From Phenylobacterium haematophilum (GTDB lineage: Bacteria > Pseudomonadota > Alphaproteobacteria > Caulobacterales > Caulobacteraceae): a stretch of 64,000 nt of DNA. Positions 51,756 to 61,033 of this stretch are shown here, piece after piece; position 1 is the stretch's first letter; each line of letters opens with the position of its first letter. Under the pieces are notes generated by a model that was not told where the DNA came from, searched no databases, and saw nothing but the letters and a program-made list of their open reading frames with translations. The stretch spans positions 662,785-726,784 of the forward strand of contig NZ_JACIDK010000001.1 in assembly GCF_014196295.1 (NCBI RefSeq), given 5' to 3'. The translations under genes were made by a program, and so were the position numbers.

Positions 51756-52940
51756 GTGAACCTGGATCTGACCGCCGAAGAACTGGCCTTCCGCGACGAG
51801 GTGCGCGCCTTCCTGGAGGAGGCGCTTCTCCCCGATCTGCGGGAGGCCGGACGCCGCGCCACCAGCGTCTTCATCGACAAGCGCTACAGTCTGCCCTGGC
51901 AGAAGATCCTGCACGCCAAGGGCTGGGCCGCGCCGAGTTGGCCCAAGGCCTACGGCGGCCCCGGCTGGAACGAGATGCAGCGGCACATCTTCGCGGCCGA
52001 ATGCGCCCGGGCCGGCGCGCCCAGCCTCGCCCCAATGGGCCTGCGCATGGTCGGGCCGGTGATCATGGGCTATGGCAGCGAGGCGCAGAAGGCCCACTAC
52101 CTGCCCCGAATCCTGTCCGGCGAGGACTACTGGTGCCAGGGTTATTCCGAACCCGGCGCAGGTTCGGACCTGGCCGCGCTGCAGCTGCGCGCCGAACGCG
52201 ACGGCGACGACTACGTCCTGAATGGGTCGAAGCTGTGGACCACTCATGCGCATTGGGCAAACCGCATGTTCTGCCTGGTCCGGACGTTGGCCGAGGGCAA
52301 GCCGCAGGCCGGGATCACCTTCCTGCTGCTCGACATGCAGACGCCAGGGATCAAGGTCCGCCCGATCATCACCCTGGCCGGTGAGCACGAGGTCAACGAG
52401 GTGTTCTTCGAGAACGTCCGGGTCCCGGTCTCCGGGCGGCTGGGGGAGGAGAACCAGGGCTGGACGGTCGCCAAGTACCTGCTCGAGTTCGAACGCGGCG
52501 GCGGCTCGGCGCCGGGCCTGAAGGTCATGCTGGAACGGCTGCGCAAAACCGCCCGTGACGCCGGCCTGCTGGATGAGGCGAGCTTCCGCCGCCAGCTGGT
52601 GGAGACCGAGATCGCCGTTCAGTCCATCGAGGTCTCCGAGCAACGGATCCTCGCCGAGTTGTCGTCCGGCAAAAACCCCGGCCCCGCCTCCTCGATGTTG
52701 AAGACCCAGGGCGGCGAAGCCATGCAGCGCATCGACGAACTGCTGCTGCAGGTCGCCGGCGTCTACGCCGCGCCCGACCAGCCGGCCGCCCGCGAAGCCG
52801 GGTCGAACATTACGCCGATCGGGCCGGACGCCGTCCTGACCGCGATGCCCCGTTACCTGAATAATCGCGCCGCCTCGATCTACGGCGGCTCCAACGAGAT
52901 CCAGCGGGACATCATCGCCCGCCTGGTGCTCGGGCTCTAG
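51756..52940 (+). CDS. Acyl-CoA dehydrogenase
   Basis: This 394-residue flavoenzyme oxidises acyl-CoA to enoyl-CoA. YSEPGAGSDLAALQ and SKLWTTHAHWANRMFCLVR are the FAD-contacting signatures, and IYGGSNEIQRDIIARLVLGL closes the protein. It begins with GTG at 51756, 12 nt after the TonB receptor, and is followed 11 nt later by an acyl-CoA ligase. Resembles dehydrogenases acting on branched or sterol side chains, but chain specificity cannot be read by eye. Confidence 0.93.
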   Translation: MNLDLTAEELAFRDEVRAFLEEALLPDLREAGRRATSVFIDKRYSLPWQKILHAKGWAAPSWPKAYGGPGWNEMQRHIFAAECARAGAPSLAPMGLRMVGPVIMGYGSEAQKAHYLPRILSGEDYWCQGYSEPGAGSDLAALQLRAERDGDDYVLNGSKLWTTHAHWANRMFCLVRTLAEGKPQAGITFLLLDMQTPGIKVRPIITLAGEHEVNEVFFENVRVPVSGRLGEENQGWTVAKYLLEFERGGGSAPGLKVMLERLRKTARDAGLLDEASFRRQLVETEIAVQSIEVSEQRILAELSSGKNPGPASSMLKTQGGEAMQRIDELLLQVAGVYAAPDQPAAREAGSNITPIGPDAVLTAMPRYLNNRAASIYGGSNEIQRDIIARLVLGL

Positions 52941-52951
52941 GGAGGCCGCCC

Positions 52952-54541
52952 GTGGCTCCAACGTCCGTGGACTTCAACGCCATCCCGACCCTGGCTGACG
53001 CGCCGCGCTTCCACGCCCGCGAGCGGCCGGACGCCGTCGCCCTGACCTTCGAGGGGCGGGAGACGACCTACGCCCAGTTCGACGCCGCCAGCAATCAGGC
53101 GGCCCAGGCGCTGCTCGCTGAGGGTCTCAAGAAGGGCGACCGCATCGCCTATCTCGGCAAGAACAGCGACCACTATTTCGAACTGTTGTTCGGCGCCGCC
53201 AAGATCGGGGTGATCATGGCCCCGATCGGCTGGCGGCTGGCCCCGCCCGAGGTCGCCTACATCGCCGGCGACGCCCAGGCTAGGATGCTGTTCGTCGGCC
53301 CCGAGGCTCTCGACACCGCCCGGAAGGTCGCCGCCGAACTGCCCGACATGAAGGTCGTGGCCATGGAGCCCGGCGCCGGCGAGTGGCCGACCTACGAGGC
53401 ATGGCGCGACGCGCAAGCCCCCCGCGATCCGGCCATCCAGATCGACGAGCGCGACGTCGCCGTCCAGCTCTACACCTCGGGCACCACGGGCCGCCCGAAG
53501 GGCGCGATGCTCAGCCACCTCAACATCCTGGGCGGCCGACGGCGGGCTCAGGAGTCGCCGATGGCCTGGAACCAGTGGGACCCGGAAGACATCAGCCTCG
53601 TCGCCATGCCGGTGGGCCATATCGGCGGCACTGGATGGGGCATCGTCGGCCTGGTGAATGGCGCCAAGGGCGTCGTCGCGCGCGAGTTCGATCCGTTCAA
53701 GGTGCTCGACTACATTGAGCATGACCGCATCTCGAAGATGTTCATGGTGCCGGCCGCGCTGCAGATCGTGGTGCGCCAGCCGCGGGCGCGCGAGGTCGAC
53801 TATTCGCGTCTGAAATACATCCTCTACGGCGCCAGCCCGATCCCGCTGGACCTGCTGCGCGAGTGCATGGAGGTGTTCGGCTGCGGATTCGTCCAGCAGT
53901 ACGGCATGACCGAGACCTGCGGCACGATCGTCTACCTGCCGCCGGAAGACCATGATCCCGCCGGCAACGCTCGGATGCGCGCCGCGGGCCTGCCGATGCC
54001 GGGGGTCGAGATCAAGGTGGTCGACGAGACCGGTGCCAGCCTGCCGCCGAACACCGTCGGCGAGGTCGCCGTCCGCTCGGTCTCAAACATGGCCGGCTAT
54101 TGGCGGCTGCCCGAAGCGACCGCCGCGACCGTGGCCGCCGACGGCTGGCTGCGCACCGGCGACGCCGGCTACCTCGACGAGGACGGTTACCTCTTCATCC
54201 ACGACCGGGTGAAGGACATGATCATTTCTGGGGCCGAGAACATCTATCCGGCCGAGGTCGAGAGCGCCGTCTATGGCCACCCGGACGTCGCCGAGGTCGC
54301 GGTGATCGGCGTGCCCGACGACAAGTGGGGCGAGTCGGTGAAAGCCATCGTCGCGCCGAAGCCTGGGACCAGCCCCGATCCAGAGGACATCATCGCCTTC
54401 GCCCGCACCCGCATCGCCGGCTTCAAGGTCCCCAAGAGCGTGGACTTCATCGAGGCCCTGCCCCGCAACGCCTCGGGCAAGATCCTGCGCCGCGAGCTGC
54501 GCGAGCCTTACTGGGCCGGCCGCACCCGCCGTGTGAACTGA
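52952..54541 (+). CDS. Acyl-CoA synthetase (AMP-forming)
   Basis: This 529-residue ANL-superfamily ligase activates a fatty or aromatic acid to its CoA ester. The P-loop is LYTSGTTGRPKGAMLSH, the A5 motif is QQYGMTETCG, and GWLRTGDAGYLDEDGYLF is the A7 hinge region. The catalytic Lys is in NASGKILRRELR. Begins with GTG at 52952 and is in one operon with the dehydrogenase. Confidence 0.93.
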   Translation: MAPTSVDFNAIPTLADAPRFHARERPDAVALTFEGRETTYAQFDAASNQAAQALLAEGLKKGDRIAYLGKNSDHYFELLFGAAKIGVIMAPIGWRLAPPEVAYIAGDAQARMLFVGPEALDTARKVAAELPDMKVVAMEPGAGEWPTYEAWRDAQAPRDPAIQIDERDVAVQLYTSGTTGRPKGAMLSHLNILGGRRRAQESPMAWNQWDPEDISLVAMPVGHIGGTGWGIVGLVNGAKGVVAREFDPFKVLDYIEHDRISKMFMVPAALQIVVRQPRAREVDYSRLKYILYGASPIPLDLLRECMEVFGCGFVQQYGMTETCGTIVYLPPEDHDPAGNARMRAAGLPMPGVEIKVVDETGASLPPNTVGEVAVRSVSNMAGYWRLPEATAATVAADGWLRTGDAGYLDEDGYLFIHDRVKDMIISGAENIYPAEVESAVYGHPDVAEVAVIGVPDDKWGESVKAIVAPKPGTSPDPEDIIAFARTRIAGFKVPKSVDFIEALPRNASGKILRRELREPYWAGRTRRVN

Positions 54542-54637
54542 CCTCCGTAGGAGTACGTAAGGGCGCACCCGTAAGGGACGATCCGAAATTTTCCGCCTGC
54601 CCGCCCCGTCCTAGTCAAAGGTCATCGGGAGTTGGGT

Positions 54638-55270
54638 ATGATTTGCAGCGAAACGATCCTCCGTGAAGACCACGACCTGATCAGCCGGATCGGCGTGCCG
54701 ATGACCTTCGCCAAGGACGAAGAGATCTATGGCCAGGGCGAGCGCGCCGATCTGGTCTATCGCATGATCAGCGGCACGGTGCGCACCTCGCGCTTCATGG
54801 CCGACGGCCGCCGCCCGATCGGCGACTTCTACTATCCCGGCGACGTGTTCGGGCTGGAGACGACCGGCAGCCACAGCATGGCCGCCGAAGCGCTCAGCGA
54901 TTGCGTGATCCTGGCCGCCAGCCGGCAGGCGATTCTGGCCGCAGGCGGCGAGGAAGAGCTCAAAGACCTGATGTGGGACGCCACCGTGCGTGACCTTGAA
55001 AGCGCCCGCGAGCACCTGACCCTCCTGGTCCGCAAAAGCGCCAGCGAGCGGGTCGCCAGCTTCCTGCTCGGCCTGGCCCAGCGTCGCGGCGAGACCGCCG
55101 TCGAGCTGGCCATGGGCCGCCAGGACATGGCGGACTATCTGGGTCTCACCATCGAGACGGTGTCTCGGATGATCACCCAGTTGCAGTCCTCCGGCGTGGT
55201 CGAGTTCGAAAGCTGCCGCCGCTTCCGCGTCCGCGACCGCGAGGCCCTTGAAGACCTCGCCGCCGCCTGA
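54638..55270 (+). CDS. Crp/Fnr-family regulator (FixK/Fnr-like)
   Basis: A 210-residue regulator with a cyclic-nucleotide-like sensor fold and a C-terminal HTH (RQDMADYLGLTIETVSRMITQL, in part E-SR as in FNR/FixK, which read TTGAT half sites). Only one Cys is near the N-terminus (ICSE), so the four-Cys FeS cluster of FNR is absent and it is more FixK-like. It converges on hemN and the cbb3 cluster, its probable targets. ATG at 54638 is preferred to TTG at 54632. Confidence 0.88.
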   Translation: MICSETILREDHDLISRIGVPMTFAKDEEIYGQGERADLVYRMISGTVRTSRFMADGRRPIGDFYYPGDVFGLETTGSHSMAAEALSDCVILAASRQAILAAGGEEELKDLMWDATVRDLESAREHLTLLVRKSASERVASFLLGLAQRRGETAVELAMGRQDMADYLGLTIETVSRMITQLQSSGVVEFESCRRFRVRDREALEDLAAA

Positions 55271-55294
55271 CTTTTCACCTCTACAGTTCTCCCC

Positions 55295-56674
55295 TCACAA
55301 CGCCTTGGCGTGCCGGCCTTGCTGGGCGTCGAAGTAGGCGTCCACCGCCGCGCAGATCGAGCGGATGACCAGCCGGCCGTGTCCGACCACATCGACGCGG
55401 CCGGCTTCGGCCTGCAACAGGCCTTCGCGCCGGAACGGCTCAAGCCGGGCCAGGATCAGCGCCAGGTCGGCCAAAGAGCGGCCGTGCCGGGCGCACATGG
55501 CATGCAGGTCGACAGCGAAGTCGCACATCAGCCGCTCGATGATCTCGCCGCGGAACCGGTCCTCGTCGGTGATCGCCACGCCGCGGGCGACCGGCAACTC
55601 CCCGCGCTCCAGCGCCGCGCGCCAGTCGAGTTCTCTCGTTACATTTTGCACGAAGCCTTGCGGGAAGGCGCCGATGGCCGACGCGCCCATGCCGATCAGG
55701 GTCTTGGCGGCGTCGGTCGTGTAGCCTTGGAAGTTCCGGCGCAGCCGGCCCTCGGCCAAGGCGATCGCAAGTTCGTCGCTCGGCAGGGCGAAGTGATCCA
55801 GGCCGATGCGGACATAACCCTCGGCGATCAGTCGATCGGCCGCGGTCTCGCTCTGGTCGAGGCGCTCGGCCGGCCCCGGCAGCGCGTCTTCAGCGATCAG
55901 TTGCTGGTGCGACTTCATCCACGGGACGTGAGCGTACCCGAATAGCGCCAGCCGTTCGGGCCGTAGCCCCAGAACCGCGTCGATAGTCGCCAGCGTGTTG
56001 GCGGTGGTCTGGTGCGGCAGGCCGTACATCAGGTCGAAATTGATCGAGGTGACGCCGGCCTCGCGGAGCCAGCCGACGCAGCGGGCCGCTTCCTCGATGG
56101 TGCCCTTGCGGTCGACGGCGGCCTGGACCTGCGGGTCGAGGTTCTGCACGCCCAGGCTCGCGCGCCGCAGGCCGTGGCCGGCGCAGGCCATGACCCAGTC
56201 GCGGGTCAGCGCCGGCGGATCGATCTCGGTCGCCACCTCGATGTCGGGTGCAAGCTCGAACACCTCGCCAAGGGCGGCGAACAGCACGTCGAGTTCCTCG
56301 ACCGCCAGCATGTTCGGGGTCCCGCCGCCGAAGTGCAGGGCGTTGGCCGGCAGCTTTGACGGCAGCGCTTGCCCCAGCAGCCGGAGCTCATCGAGCAGCT
56401 TGCCGACATAGGCCGCGATCGGCTCATGCCGGTTCACGGCCCGGGTGTTGCACCCGCAGTACCAGCACAGCCGCGCGCAGAACGGGATGTGCATGTAGAG
56501 CGAGACCGGATCACCCGCGGGCAGGTCCGCCAGCCAGCGCCGGTAGGCCGCCTCCCCGACGTCCGGCGTAAACTGCACGGCGGTCGGATAGCTGGTGTAG
56601 CGCGGGGCGCGGCCGTCGAAGCGGGCGACGAGGTCGGCCAGCGCCTGGGGGTCTCTGAGCGCGGTGAGTGTCAC
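55295..56674 (-). CDS. hemN: Oxygen-independent coproporphyrinogen III oxidase
   Basis: This 459-residue radical SAM enzyme makes protoporphyrinogen IX without oxygen. The cluster motif is PFCARLCWYCGCNT, with LHFGGGTPNML and RASLGVQNLDPQVQ downstream, and a HemN C-terminal domain. It lies just downstream of ccoS, supplying heme for cbb3 oxidase under low oxygen. An FNR-like box (56730-56743) precedes it. Confidence 0.94.
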   Translation of the reverse strand: MTLTALRDPQALADLVARFDGRAPRYTSYPTAVQFTPDVGEAAYRRWLADLPAGDPVSLYMHIPFCARLCWYCGCNTRAVNRHEPIAAYVGKLLDELRLLGQALPSKLPANALHFGGGTPNMLAVEELDVLFAALGEVFELAPDIEVATEIDPPALTRDWVMACAGHGLRRASLGVQNLDPQVQAAVDRKGTIEEAARCVGWLREAGVTSINFDLMYGLPHQTTANTLATIDAVLGLRPERLALFGYAHVPWMKSHQQLIAEDALPGPAERLDQSETAADRLIAEGYVRIGLDHFALPSDELAIALAEGRLRRNFQGYTTDAAKTLIGMGASAIGAFPQGFVQNVTRELDWRAALERGELPVARGVAITDEDRFRGEIIERLMCDFAVDLHAMCARHGRSLADLALILARLEPFRREGLLQAEAGRVDVVGHGRLVIRSICAAVDAYFDAQQGRHAKAL

Positions 56675-56729
56675 GGGCGGCTCCTGTCGTGTCTCTCAGG
56701 ACTTCTCGCCTGCTCCGCCGCAGCCCGCC

Positions 56730-56743
56730 GTGATATCCGTCAA
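56730..56743. promoter_or_regulatory. FNR/FixK-type box upstream of hemN
   Basis: TTGAC-GGAT-ATCAC on the minus strand matches TTGAT-N4-ATCAA at 8 of 10 positions. It lies 56 bp before hemN and overlaps the ccoS stop. The neighbouring Crp/Fnr regulator is the likely binder. Confidence 0.55.
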
Positions 56744-56889
56744 TCGGGCTGATCGTGATCCACCAGGATCCGCGACGCGTCGCCAACCGGGTCTTCGTAC
56801 TGACCGCTGCGCAGCGTCCACCAGAACGCGCCGAGACCGACCAGCGCCAGAGCCACTGAGGCCGGGGCCAGGAACATCAGGATATCCAT
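56740..56889 (-). CDS. ccoS: cbb3-type oxidase assembly protein CcoS
   Basis: A 49-residue protein, MDILMFLAPASVALALVGLG at the start, then FWWTLRSGQYEDPVGDASRI, the CcoS signature. It has one membrane helix and is needed to insert cofactors into cbb3 oxidase. Its ATG overlaps the ccoI stop by one base (TGATG). Confidence 0.93.
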   Translation of the reverse strand: MDILMFLAPASVALALVGLGAFWWTLRSGQYEDPVGDASRILVDHDQPD

Positions 56890-59060
56890 CAGGGTCTCCC
56901 CGCCCCCGTGCGTAGGGCGTTCAGGGTCACGACCAGCGACGAGCCGGACATCGCTAGGGCCGCGACGAACGGATTGACGAAGCCGAGCATCGCGGCCGGC
57001 GCCGCCACGAGGTTGTACAGAGCCGCGAACGAGAAGTTCTCCAGCGCCCGCCGACGGGCCGAGCGCGCAACATCGATCGCCTCGACGACCGCCTCTAACC
57101 GTTCGCCCGAGAACACCAGGTCGGCGGCGTTCTGGCTGGCGTCGAGCGCTGTGCCCGGCGCCATGCCCGCGTGCGCTCCGGCCAACGCGGCGGCGTCGTT
57201 CAGCCCGTCGCCGACCATCAGCACCTTGCGGCCTTCCGCCGTGCGTTCGGCGACGAGCGCTGCCTTTTCGGCCGGCGTCAGCGCCGCGCGCCAGACCTCG
57301 ATCCCGGCCTGCTCGGCCGCCCGCGACACCGCCGCGAAAGCGTCCCCCGACAGTATCTCGACGCTCAGGCCCCGCGCCTTCAGGGCCGCCACCGTCGCGG
57401 CCGCGTCGGCGCGCAACTGATCGGCGAACACGAAGCGGATCTTGGTCTCGCCTTCGATTCCGAACCAGAGTTCCGTCTCGCTGGCCGGCGCACCGGCGAC
57501 GCCGACGAAACTCGCGCGGCCAAGCCGGGCGCGGCGTCCGCCGATCAGGCCCTCGACCCCCTGCCCTGGCGTCTCCACGACGTCGTCAGCCAACAGGGTC
57601 GGCCCCGCATAAGCGGCCAGCGCGCGCGACAGCGGGTGGGCCGAGGCCTTGGCGAGCGGCGCAGCCATGGCGATGGCGGCCGGAACCGGGTCGATCAGCT
57701 GCGGCCTGCCCTCGGTCAGCACGCCGGTCTTGTCGAGCACGATATGGTCGACCTCGGCCAGCCGCTCCAGCGCCGCGCCGGACTTGACCAGGATCCCGCG
57801 CCGGAACAGCCGCGCCGAGGCGGTCACCTGCACCGCCGGGACCGCCAGCCCCAGCGCGCAGGGGCAGGTGATGATCAGCACGGCCACAGCGCGCAACAGC
57901 GCCTCGCGCGGCCCCAGGCCCAGCGCCCAGACGCCGACAAAGGTCAGCGCCGCCGCCGTATGGATGACCGGGACATAGAGCGCCGCCGCCCTATCGGCCA
58001 GTTGCACGTACTTCGAGCGTGACTGCGCCCCGGCCTCGACCAGGCGGGCGATCGCCGCGACGGCGGAGTCTTCCGAGCGGGCCACCGCACGCAGCCGCAG
58101 CACGCCGCCCAGGTTAAGCGCCCCGGCCTGGCAGGGTTCGCCGGCCGCCACGCGAACCGGCAACGTCTCGCCGGTCAGCATCGACTTGTCGAGTTCGGAG
58201 ACTCCAGCGGCGATCACGGCGTCGACCGGGATCCGCTCGCCCGGACGGACGATCAGCTCGTCTCCGGGCGCAACTTCGCTAAGCGGGATGCGGCGCTCGG
58301 CCCCGCCCTCTGCGACCAGGGTCGCGGACGGCGCCTGCATCGCGAGGAGGTCGGCGGCGGCGCTCCGCGCGCTGGCGCGCAGCCGGTGATCGAGCCAGCG
58401 GCCGATGAGCAGCAGGAACAGTAGCGTCACCGCCGCGTCGAAGTACGCGTCGCGGCCGCGCAGCACCGTCTCGATGAACGAGATCACCAGCGTCAGGATC
58501 ACCCCGATCGAGATCGGCACATCCATGTTGGCGCGCCCGGAGCGCAGCGAGCGCCAGGCGGACTCGAAGAACGGCATGCCGGCGTAGACGGCGCACGGCG
58601 CGCCGATCACGCCGCTCATCCACATCATCAGGGTGCGGGTGGCCGGGCCGAGCTCCTGGCCGAACAGCCCGGCCCAGATCGGCACCGAGAACATCATGGC
58701 GTTGCCGGCCCCGAAGGCCGCGACGCCGAGCGCCAGGGTCAGCTTGCGGCCCTCGGCGTCCCGGGCGGCCGCGGCCTTGCCGGGATCGTAGAGCGTCGCC
58801 GGATAGCCGAGCCCGTCGAGGCGCTCGAGCACCAGGCTCGGGTCGCCGGCGCCCGGCGCGAAGCCGACGGTCAGCTTGCCGGTCGTCAGGTTCAGCCGCG
58901 CCGACTCCACCGCGGGCAGAGCCCGGACCTCGGTCTCGATTTTGGAGAGACAGGCCGCGCAGCGCGCGCCCTTGACCAGCAGTTCCAGCGAACGGCCGCC
59001 GCTCTCCGATGGGCGCAGGAAGGCGGAGTAGTCGTGGCGATCGGCGGCGGTCATGGCCAT
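56889..59060 (-). CDS. ccoI: Copper-translocating P-type ATPase CcoI (FixI)
   Basis: The protein has 723 residues. An N-terminal heavy-metal domain has ARCAACLSKIE, and the CPC membrane motif is ITCPCALGLAVP. The phosphorylation site is LDKTGVLTEG (usually DKTGTLT) and the hinge is MVGDGLNDAAALAGA. It exports copper for CuB insertion into CcoN. The start may be ATG 59060 or 59054; the latter overlaps the ccoH stop by 4 nt. Confidence 0.94.
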   Translation of the reverse strand: MAMTAADRHDYSAFLRPSESGGRSLELLVKGARCAACLSKIETEVRALPAVESARLNLTTGKLTVGFAPGAGDPSLVLERLDGLGYPATLYDPGKAAAARDAEGRKLTLALGVAAFGAGNAMMFSVPIWAGLFGQELGPATRTLMMWMSGVIGAPCAVYAGMPFFESAWRSLRSGRANMDVPISIGVILTLVISFIETVLRGRDAYFDAAVTLLFLLLIGRWLDHRLRASARSAAADLLAMQAPSATLVAEGGAERRIPLSEVAPGDELIVRPGERIPVDAVIAAGVSELDKSMLTGETLPVRVAAGEPCQAGALNLGGVLRLRAVARSEDSAVAAIARLVEAGAQSRSKYVQLADRAAALYVPVIHTAAALTFVGVWALGLGPREALLRAVAVLIITCPCALGLAVPAVQVTASARLFRRGILVKSGAALERLAEVDHIVLDKTGVLTEGRPQLIDPVPAAIAMAAPLAKASAHPLSRALAAYAGPTLLADDVVETPGQGVEGLIGGRRARLGRASFVGVAGAPASETELWFGIEGETKIRFVFADQLRADAAATVAALKARGLSVEILSGDAFAAVSRAAEQAGIEVWRAALTPAEKAALVAERTAEGRKVLMVGDGLNDAAALAGAHAGMAPGTALDASQNAADLVFSGERLEAVVEAIDVARSARRRALENFSFAALYNLVAAPAAMLGFVNPFVAALAMSGSSLVVTLNALRTGAGRP

Positions 59061-59527
59061 GTCAGTCGGCGCTCCGCTTGGAAGACCTGGCCCTGCGTCT
59101 GGACGTGTACGTCCCAGGCCCCCGCGGCGGGCTTGGCAGGAGCGCGATAGCGGCCGGGCGCGGCCTCTTCGAACTTCAGCGGCAGTTCGCCTGCCTCGGT
59201 GGCCGGCCGCCGCAGCAGCCCGGTCAGTTTCAGGCCGGAGACCGGCTGGCCCTGGGCGTCGGCGACCTCGACCACGACGCCTCTGGCGTCCGTCGCCGCC
59301 GTCGCGGTCCAGCCCATCGCCGCCTGGGCCCGGCGCTGCGCGACGGCGCGGTTGTAGGCCAGCCCGTCCTCATAGGGGGTCACCGACACCTGGCCCGGGT
59401 GCGAGCGATAGGCCAGCACAAGGAACAGACTGTCGACCGCGATCACCACCCCGAAGAAGGCGACGACGGAGAACAGCACGTGCCACCCGGTGACCCGGAA
59501 CGGCTTCTTCACGGCGCGGTCGGTCAT
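59051..59527 (-). CDS. ccoH: cbb3 oxidase accessory protein CcoH (FixH)
   Basis: This 158-residue protein has one N-terminal membrane helix (WHVLFSVVAFFGVVIAVDSL) and a periplasmic domain containing YEDGLAYNRAVAQRRAQ, the FixH signature. It helps assembly of the oxidase. Overlaps ccoG by 4 nt. Confidence 0.93.
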   Translation of the reverse strand: MTDRAVKKPFRVTGWHVLFSVVAFFGVVIAVDSLFLVLAYRSHPGQVSVTPYEDGLAYNRAVAQRRAQAAMGWTATAATDARGVVVEVADAQGQPVSGLKLTGLLRRPATEAGELPLKFEEAAPGRYRAPAKPAAGAWDVHVQTQGQVFQAERRLTWP

Positions 59528-61029
59528 GGCGCGTTCGCAGCTCCTGACAGGAAGGTGGTCTCGGTGCGCGCCTGGGTCGCCGACGTGGCGACGACGAAGG
59601 CGGTGGACATGTTGGCGGCGTCGATGGCCTCCGGCGGCAGGGTTACGAACACGCGCACGGCGCGCACCTCGTTGGCCGGAACCTCGACCTTCAGAATGTC
59701 TCCGCTGGCGGCGTCGCCCGGCGTCTTCAGGATCGCGCCCTTGGGCCCGTCAAAGGCGACCGTGTAGGTCTGGGCCTGGAAGGTCCGGTTGGCGATCTTG
59801 ATCGTGTAGCCGTTGCGCACCGCCCCGTCGTGCAGCCGCACGAACACGGGGTTGCGGTCGTGCAGGACGTGGACGTCCAGGCTCGGACGGTTCAGCAGAC
59901 CCCAGGTCATCAGCGCGCCGACGACCGCCAGGGCGACCGCGTAGAACACGGTGCGCGAGCGGATCAGGCGATAAACCGCCGGCTTGCCGGCCGCCCGCGC
60001 CTCGACGGCCGCGTCGGTGTCGTAGGCGATCAGCCCCTTGGGCCGGTCGACCTTCAGCATGATCTCGTCGCAGGCGTCGATGCAGAGGCCGCAGTTGATG
60101 CATTCCAGTTGCGCGCCGTCGCGGATGTCGATGCCCATCGGACAGGCCGTGACGCACTGGTGGCAGTCGACGCAGTCGCCGCGGCCTTCCCAGCCGGCGC
60201 TCTTCTTGTGCGCGCCGCGCGGCTCACCGCGGTCGTAGCGATAGGTCACCTGCAGTGAGTTGGCGTCGAGCATCGCGCCCTGGATGCGCGGCCACGGGCA
60301 CATGTAGATGCAGACCTGCTCGCGCATGGTCCCGGCGAAGATATAGGTCGTGAAGGTAAGCAGGACGCAGAACACGTACCCGGTGACCGGTCCCTGCCCG
60401 ATCCAGAAATCCCGCAACAGGCTGGGCGCGTCGTGGAAGTAGAAGATCCAGGCCCCGCCGGTGGCGAACGCGATGCCCAGCCAGGTCGCGTGCTTGCCGA
60501 TCTTGCGCCAGGCCTTGTTCAGCGACCACGGCGCGGCGTCCAGGCGCATGCGCGCGTTGCGGTCGCCCTCGAACAGCCGCTCCACATAGATGAACAGGTC
60601 GGTCCAGACCGTCTGCGGACAGGCGTAGCCGCACCACAGCCGGCCGAACAGCGCGGTCACCAGGAACAGCGCCAGCGCCGACAGCACCAGCAGGCCGGTG
60701 ATGAAGTGCACCTCCTGCGGCCAGAGCTGGATGTCGAAGAAGTAGAACCGGCGGCCGGCGAAATCGACCAGCACGGCCTGGTCCGGCAGCACGCCTGGCC
60801 GATCCCAGCGGATCCACGGGGTGATGTAGTAGATCGCCAGGGTGACGATCATCACCGCCCACTTGATCGCGCGCCAGCGGCCGTGGACCAGCTTGGGATA
60901 GATCGGCGCGCGCGGCTTGTAGAGGCCGCCGCCCGGATCGGCGCTCTTGCGAGCCCGGGCGGCGGCCGAGACGGGACCCGCTTCGTGCTTGGGGGCGGAA
61001 GCTCGGGTCCTGTCTATGACGACGGTCAT
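59524..61029 (-). CDS. ccoG: cbb3 oxidase accessory ferredoxin-like protein CcoG (FixG)
   Basis: This 501-residue membrane protein has several helices in the first half (WAVMIVTLAIYYITPWIRW, WCGYACPQTVWTDLF) and two 4Fe-4S motifs (CVDCHQCVTACPMGID and CINCGLCIDACDE). A C-terminal Ig-like domain follows. CcoG is linked to copper reduction for oxidase assembly. It lies 4 nt after ccoP. Confidence 0.95.
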   Translation of the reverse strand: MTVVIDRTRASAPKHEAGPVSAAARARKSADPGGGLYKPRAPIYPKLVHGRWRAIKWAVMIVTLAIYYITPWIRWDRPGVLPDQAVLVDFAGRRFYFFDIQLWPQEVHFITGLLVLSALALFLVTALFGRLWCGYACPQTVWTDLFIYVERLFEGDRNARMRLDAAPWSLNKAWRKIGKHATWLGIAFATGGAWIFYFHDAPSLLRDFWIGQGPVTGYVFCVLLTFTTYIFAGTMREQVCIYMCPWPRIQGAMLDANSLQVTYRYDRGEPRGAHKKSAGWEGRGDCVDCHQCVTACPMGIDIRDGAQLECINCGLCIDACDEIMLKVDRPKGLIAYDTDAAVEARAAGKPAVYRLIRSRTVFYAVALAVVGALMTWGLLNRPSLDVHVLHDRNPVFVRLHDGAVRNGYTIKIANRTFQAQTYTVAFDGPKGAILKTPGDAASGDILKVEVPANEVRAVRVFVTLPPEAIDAANMSTAFVVATSATQARTETTFLSGAANAP

Positions 61030-61033
61030 GGCC

